From contig NZ_AUBR01000005.1 in assembly GCF_000429345.1 (NCBI RefSeq), positions 1 to 64,000 on the forward strand: 64,000 nt of DNA, in the 5' to 3' direction. The notes under the pieces were generated by a model, which saw only the letters and a program-made list of their open reading frames with translations, had not been told where the DNA came from and did no database searches. Of this stretch, positions 61,003-64,000 are shown piece after piece (position 1 is the first letter of the stretch; each line of letters starts with the position of its first letter). The position numbers and the translations under genes are program-made. The stretch is from Desulfovirgula thermocuniculi DSM 16036 (GTDB lineage Bacteria; Bacillota; Desulfotomaculia; Desulfotomaculales; Desulfovirgulaceae).

Positions 61003-61018
61003 CAATAAGACCTTATTG
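61003..61018 (+). promoter_or_regulatory. Perfect 16-base palindrome upstream of the first dctP
   Basis: CAATAAGACCTTATTG (CAATAAG, two-base spacer, CTTATTG) lies 94 bases before the dctP ATG and just after the regulator gene. The symmetry and the position suggest a binding site for the DcuR-type regulator or another dimer. It has no run of T after it, so it is not a terminator. The remaining intergenic bases to 61112 contain AT-rich DNA that probably holds the promoter. Confidence 0.45.
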
Positions 61019-61112
61019 TTGCCCGCAGGAAAAGTCGAAAGTTAAAATTTAAGAGAGTTATCAGAAAACTAGTTAAATTTTATGCTCTCCGGGGGGTCCA
61101 GCGCTGGGGTCG

Positions 61113-62150
61113 ATGAGCCGGAGAGGAATGACGGGGTGTTTAATAATATTTGCCTTGCTGGCCCTGTTGCTGGCTGGCTGTGACCGGCGCGGGCCCGATG
61201 GGGAGCAGGTGAACCCGAGGGAAAAAATCATCATTAAGTTTTCCCATGTGGTGGCCGACGACACGCCCAAGGGGCAGGCGGCCCGCCGCTTTGCCCGGCT
61301 GGTGGAAGAACGCACCGGGGGCCGCGTGGAGGTGCAGGTGTTCCCCAACTCCACCCTTTACAAGGACGGGGAGGAGCTGGACGCGCTGATGGACGGGCGG
61401 GTGCAGATGATTGCCCCTTCCACGTCCAAGCTGGGGAGCCTGGCCCCGCAATGGCAATTGCTCGACCTCCCTTACCTTTTTGAAAGCGAAGAGGAAGTTC
61501 ACCGCGTGCTGGACGGGGAGATAGGAAGAAAGCTTTTTGCCACCCTGGAAGGCTATAACATCCATACTCTGGCTTTCTGGGACAACGGCTTTAAACAGAT
61601 GACCAACAGCAAAAGGCCGCTGGTTTACCCGGAGGACTTCCGGGGCCTCACCTTCCGGGTTATGATTAACAGCCGCGTGCTGGAGGAGCAGTTCCGCCTC
61701 CTGGGAGCAAGCGCGGTGCAATTGCCCTTTAACGATGTCTACCAGGCGCTAGCTGGTGGCCAGGTGGACGGACAGGAAAATACCATGTCCAACATTTACT
61801 CCCAGCGGTTTTACCAGGTGCAGCCGTACCTCACGGTAAGCAACCACGGCTTTATCGGCTATGTGGTCCTGACCAACGCCGGCTTCTGGCAGTCCCTCCC
61901 GCCGGACGTGCGCCGGGTGATCGAGGAGGCCATGGCGGAGGTGACCGCCTGGGAGAGGGAACAGGCGGCGCACTTAAACGAAGAAAACTTCAAGCAGGTA
62001 AAGGAGAGCGGCCAGGTAAAGATCCACGTGCAGACGGCAGAAGAAAAGGCGCGCTGGAAGGAAGCGCTGGCGCCCCTTTACCAGAAATTCAGGGGTATGC
62101 CCGGCGGGGAGCTGCTGGACGAGGTCTTAAAGGCCAAAAGAGCCCTTTAG
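61113..62150 (+). CDS. TRAP transporter solute-binding protein DctP (first copy)
   Basis: Lipid-anchored binding protein that captures organic acids. The signal MSRRGMTGCLIIFALLALLLAGC has a lipobox; the mature part has IIIKFSHVVADDTPKGQAARRF, the substrate-binding arginine region FRGLTFRVM, NGFKQMTNSKRP and GQVDGQENTMSN, all DctP family features. 345 residues. ATG 61113 is weakly supported; ATG 61128 (five codons later) is a possible start. It is similar throughout to the next gene, which it precedes, but the two are clearly diverged. Confidence 0.9.
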   Translation: MSRRGMTGCLIIFALLALLLAGCDRRGPDGEQVNPREKIIIKFSHVVADDTPKGQAARRFARLVEERTGGRVEVQVFPNSTLYKDGEELDALMDGRVQMIAPSTSKLGSLAPQWQLLDLPYLFESEEEVHRVLDGEIGRKLFATLEGYNIHTLAFWDNGFKQMTNSKRPLVYPEDFRGLTFRVMINSRVLEEQFRLLGASAVQLPFNDVYQALAGGQVDGQENTMSNIYSQRFYQVQPYLTVSNHGFIGYVVLTNAGFWQSLPPDVRRVIEEAMAEVTAWEREQAAHLNEENFKQVKESGQVKIHVQTAEEKARWKEALAPLYQKFRGMPGGELLDEVLKAKRAL

Positions 62151-62277
62151 GTATTCCGCGGCAAGTTTGCAAAGGAGGTGATGGGGCGGCAGCAGGTTAG
62201 AATAAGGATACGGAAAGGTTTTAATCTTGCCAATTAAAAGGTTTATGAAAATTTTTGCTTAAGGAGGTCTTTGCAGC

Positions 62278-63306
62278 GTGAAGAGAGCAGGGCAAGTTCT
62301 CCTGGCCTTCCTCATGGCCCTGGGCCTGGTCATGCTGGCCGCCGGCTGCGGCGGGCAAAAAGGAGGCACCGCCCAGCAGGGAGGGGAAAAGAAGCCCATC
62401 GTCGTCAAGTTTTCCCACGTGGTTTCCGAGAACACGCCCAAGCACCAGGCGGCGCTGAAGTTTAAAGAACTCCTGGAAAGCAAGTCCAACGGCCAGTTCA
62501 AGGTAGAGGTGTACCCGTCCTCTCAGCTGTACGGCGATAAGGAAGAGCTGGAGGCGCTGCGGGCCAACAACGTGCAGCTCATCGCCCCTTCGGCCACGAA
62601 GCTTGTCGGCCTTAACCCCGCCTTCCAGTTGGTGGATATGCCCTTCCTCTTCAAGGACGACCAGCAGGCTTACCGCTTTTACGACGGGGAGTACGGCCAA
62701 AAGCTCTTGAAGTCCCTGGAGCCTCAGGGTATGCTGGGCCTGGCCTGGTGGCCCAACGGTTCCAAGCACTTCACCAACAGCAAGCGGCCCTTGAGGCGCC
62801 CGGAAGACTTCCAGGGTCTGAAGTTCCGCACCCAGAGCGGCGGCGTCCTGGACGACCAGTTTAAGGCCCTAGGCGCCGGCTCGCAGACCATTGCCTTTGG
62901 TGAGGTATACGTGGCCCTGCAAAACAAGACCGTGGACGGTCAGGAAAACACCTTCAACAACATTGACACCCAGAAGTACGACGAAGTACAGAAGTACATG
63001 ACCGTGTCCGGCCACGGGCGCATTGACTACGTGGTGCTCACCAACACCACCTTCTGGAACAGCCTCACCGAGGACCAAAAGAAGCTCTTCCTGGAGTGCA
63101 TGAAGGAGGCCACCAAGTACGAGCGCCAGCTGACCGACGAGCTGAACGCCAAGAGCTTTGAGAACTTGAAGAAGCGCGGCAAAATGGAAATTTACACCCT
63201 GACCGAAGAAGACCGCCAGGCCTTCATCAAGGCCATGCAGCCGGTGTACGATAAGTACGCCGATAAGATCGGCCGGGAGTACATTGAAGCGGCCCGGAAG
63301 GCCTAA
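62278..63306 (+). CDS. TRAP transporter solute-binding protein DctP (second copy)
   Basis: A 342-residue lipoprotein: MKRAGQVLLAFLMALGLVML then AAGC lipobox, VVKFSHVVSENTPKHQAALKFKELLE, the ligand arginine segment FQGLKFRTQ, and KTVDGQENTFNNI. It shares the same blocks with the first DctP, so the two genes are paralogues in tandem. GTG 62278 has AAGGAGGT 10 bases upstream, the strongest binding site in this group. The 127-base gap before it holds the AAAGGTTTTAATCTTGCCAA stretch with no clear promoter. Confidence 0.92.
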   Translation: MKRAGQVLLAFLMALGLVMLAAGCGGQKGGTAQQGGEKKPIVVKFSHVVSENTPKHQAALKFKELLESKSNGQFKVEVYPSSQLYGDKEELEALRANNVQLIAPSATKLVGLNPAFQLVDMPFLFKDDQQAYRFYDGEYGQKLLKSLEPQGMLGLAWWPNGSKHFTNSKRPLRRPEDFQGLKFRTQSGGVLDDQFKALGAGSQTIAFGEVYVALQNKTVDGQENTFNNIDTQKYDEVQKYMTVSGHGRIDYVVLTNTTFWNSLTEDQKKLFLECMKEATKYERQLTDELNAKSFENLKKRGKMEIYTLTEEDRQAFIKAMQPVYDKYADKIGREYIEAARKA

Positions 63307-63335
63307 TACTGCCGAAACCCGTCTTTTTTAAAACA

Positions 63336-63382
63336 GGGGCGGGCACAAGGCCGGAGCCAGGCCCAGCCCGTCCCCCTTTTAT
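63336..63382 (+). terminator. Hairpin with T run between dctP and dctQ (possible attenuator)
   Basis: GGGG (63336-63339) and GGGC (63341-63344) pair with GCCC (63366-63369) and CCCC (63372-63375); the loop holds a second GGCC/GGCC stem. TTTT follows at 63377-63380. In many TRAP operons a partial terminator at this place lets the binding protein be made in excess over the membrane subunits. It is only 52 bases before the dctQ start. Confidence 0.55.
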
Positions 63383-63434
63383 GCCCTTTTGCCGCCGGAA
63401 TTTCTGTTTAATTCGACAAGAGGTGAAGCAAAAG

Positions 63435-63980
63435 ATGGGAGTCTTAAAGAAGTTTTACGAGGCGTTTGAGGACTACTTTACCGGGGGCCTCCTGTTTACC
63501 GGCCTTACCCTGGTGTTCATCAACGTTTTGCTCCGCTACGTCTGGGGGCGCCCGCAGTCCCTGCTGGACGAGTTTTCCGTGTACTTCGTCATCTGGGGAG
63601 CCCTCTGCGGCATTGCCGTGGCTTTAAGGAACGAGCACCACATCAAGGTGGACATGCTCTTCATGCTCCTGCCGCTTGGCCTGCGGCGCTGGGTGAGCGT
63701 GCTGGCCCATTTGATTGGTATAGGCTTTGCCCTCTTTTACACTTACTTCGGCTTTAAGTTGGTGCACACCTACCTGGTGTACGGCCAGCGCTCTTCGGAC
63801 AGCCGCTTCCCCCTGTGGATTGTGGCCCTAGTCTTGCCCTTAAGCGGCGTCATGTTTATCATCCGCTACGTGGAAAAGCTTTTGTTCCATTTCAGAAACG
63901 GCGGGCGGGACTGGATGGAAGCCCAGATGCGCAAAGGGAAAGAAGAGGTGAAGGTAGATGGGGACGGCTTTGCTGTTTAG
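63435..63980 (+). CDS. TRAP transporter small permease subunit DctQ
   Basis: A 181-residue membrane protein with four helices: about residues 17-35, 53-72, 93-115 and 131-151. Family features include RYVWGRPQSLLDEFSVYFVIWGALCGIAVALRNEHHIKVDM and RWVSVLAHLIGIGFALFY. It links the DctP binding protein to the DctM channel. ATG 63435 follows AGAGGTGAAGC; a longer reading frame from 63381 has no family residues. It overlaps the next gene by 23 bases. Confidence 0.93.
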   Translation: MGVLKKFYEAFEDYFTGGLLFTGLTLVFINVLLRYVWGRPQSLLDEFSVYFVIWGALCGIAVALRNEHHIKVDMLFMLLPLGLRRWVSVLAHLIGIGFALFYTYFGFKLVHTYLVYGQRSSDSRFPLWIVALVLPLSGVMFIIRYVEKLLFHFRNGGRDWMEAQMRKGKEEVKVDGDGFAV

Positions 63981-64000
63981 CATCTTTGCGGCGCTCTTCC
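63958..64000 (+). CDS. TRAP transporter large permease subunit DctM, N-terminal start only
   Basis: Only 14 codons are in the window: MGTALLFSIFAALF. The ATG at 63958 follows AGAAGAGGTGAAGG and overlaps the end of dctQ. The hydrophobic start and the position after dctQ fit DctM, the 12-helix transport subunit that uses the sodium gradient. The rest lies beyond the window edge. Confidence 0.65.
   Translation, partial: MGTALLFSIFAALF

Noticed and set aside
62150-62277. A sigma-54 promoter before the second dctP, as in some TRAP systems
   Set aside because: No GG-10 bases-GC (-24/-12) arrangement is present and the regulator is of the DcuR type, which does not use sigma-54.

Overview
The window looks like a chromosome segment of a GC-rich, anaerobic, spore-forming Firmicute, most likely of the Desulfotomaculum/Pelotomaculum type (Peptococcaceae). 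The signs are: frequent TTG and GTG starts with strong purine-rich ribosome binding sites; an alpha/beta spore protein and a SpoVK-type AAA ATPase; lysine synthesis by LL-diaminopimelate aminotransferase; and a long block with Bacillus-like gene order (yicC-remA-gmk-rpoZ-coaBC-priA-def-fmt-rsmB-rlmN ... prpC ... prkC-rsgA-rpe, then miaB/mutS/mutL/miaA/hfq). The genus is inference; no rRNA or tRNA gene is present to fix it.

Region by region. 0-1.8 kb: the 3' end of purC, then a decayed tnpB element whose left side folds into a large nested inverted repeat. 1.8-4.8 kb: a polysaccharide deacetylase and, divergent to it, an exported FAD-dependent oxidoreductase with an S-layer-like tail. 4.8-8.6 kb: pyrimidine synthesis genes pyrK-pyrD-pyrF and pyrE, separated by two reversed genes (a spore protein and a small DMT-type transporter). 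8.7-10.6 kb: an alanine racemase pseudogene cut off by a second tnpB element. 10.6-15.1 kb: a biotin operon bioF-bioD-bioA-bioB behind a probable BirA operator; bioF carries an apparent frameshift. 15-23.1 kb: rqcH, a calcium-type P-ATPase, dapF, dapL and an aspartate aminotransferase.

23.1-41.8 kb is a housekeeping block: yicC, remA, gmk, rpoZ, coaBC, priA, def, fmt, rsmB and rlmN (RNA turnover, nucleotide and CoA synthesis, replication restart, translation). It runs into fhaA-fhaB-PP2C-SEDS-PBP-PrkC, where kinase signalling and septal or elongation wall synthesis are encoded together as in Actinobacteria, followed by rsgA, rpe and a tiny rubredoxin-like protein that is easily missed. 41.8-55.4 kb: cheW, an ABC-class ATPase, a ylbF-like gene with miaB on the other strand, mutS, a hydantoinase/histone-deacetylase-like pair inserted between mutS and mutL, a methyltransferase, miaA and hfq. 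55.4-58.5 kb (minus strand): spoVK, a methionine-gamma-lyase-family gene and a LysR regulator. 58.7-64 kb: a DcuS/DcuR-type two-component system followed by a TRAP transporter (two tandem DctP binding proteins, DctQ, start of DctM), presumably for C4-dicarboxylates or similar organic acids.

The unusual features lie mostly in the first 11 kb: two degenerate tnpB-only elements with hairpin ends, a racemase pseudogene, a three-way-junction-forming sequence, and a frameshifted bioF next to the BirA operator. No CRISPR array, prophage or secondary-metabolite cluster is seen.
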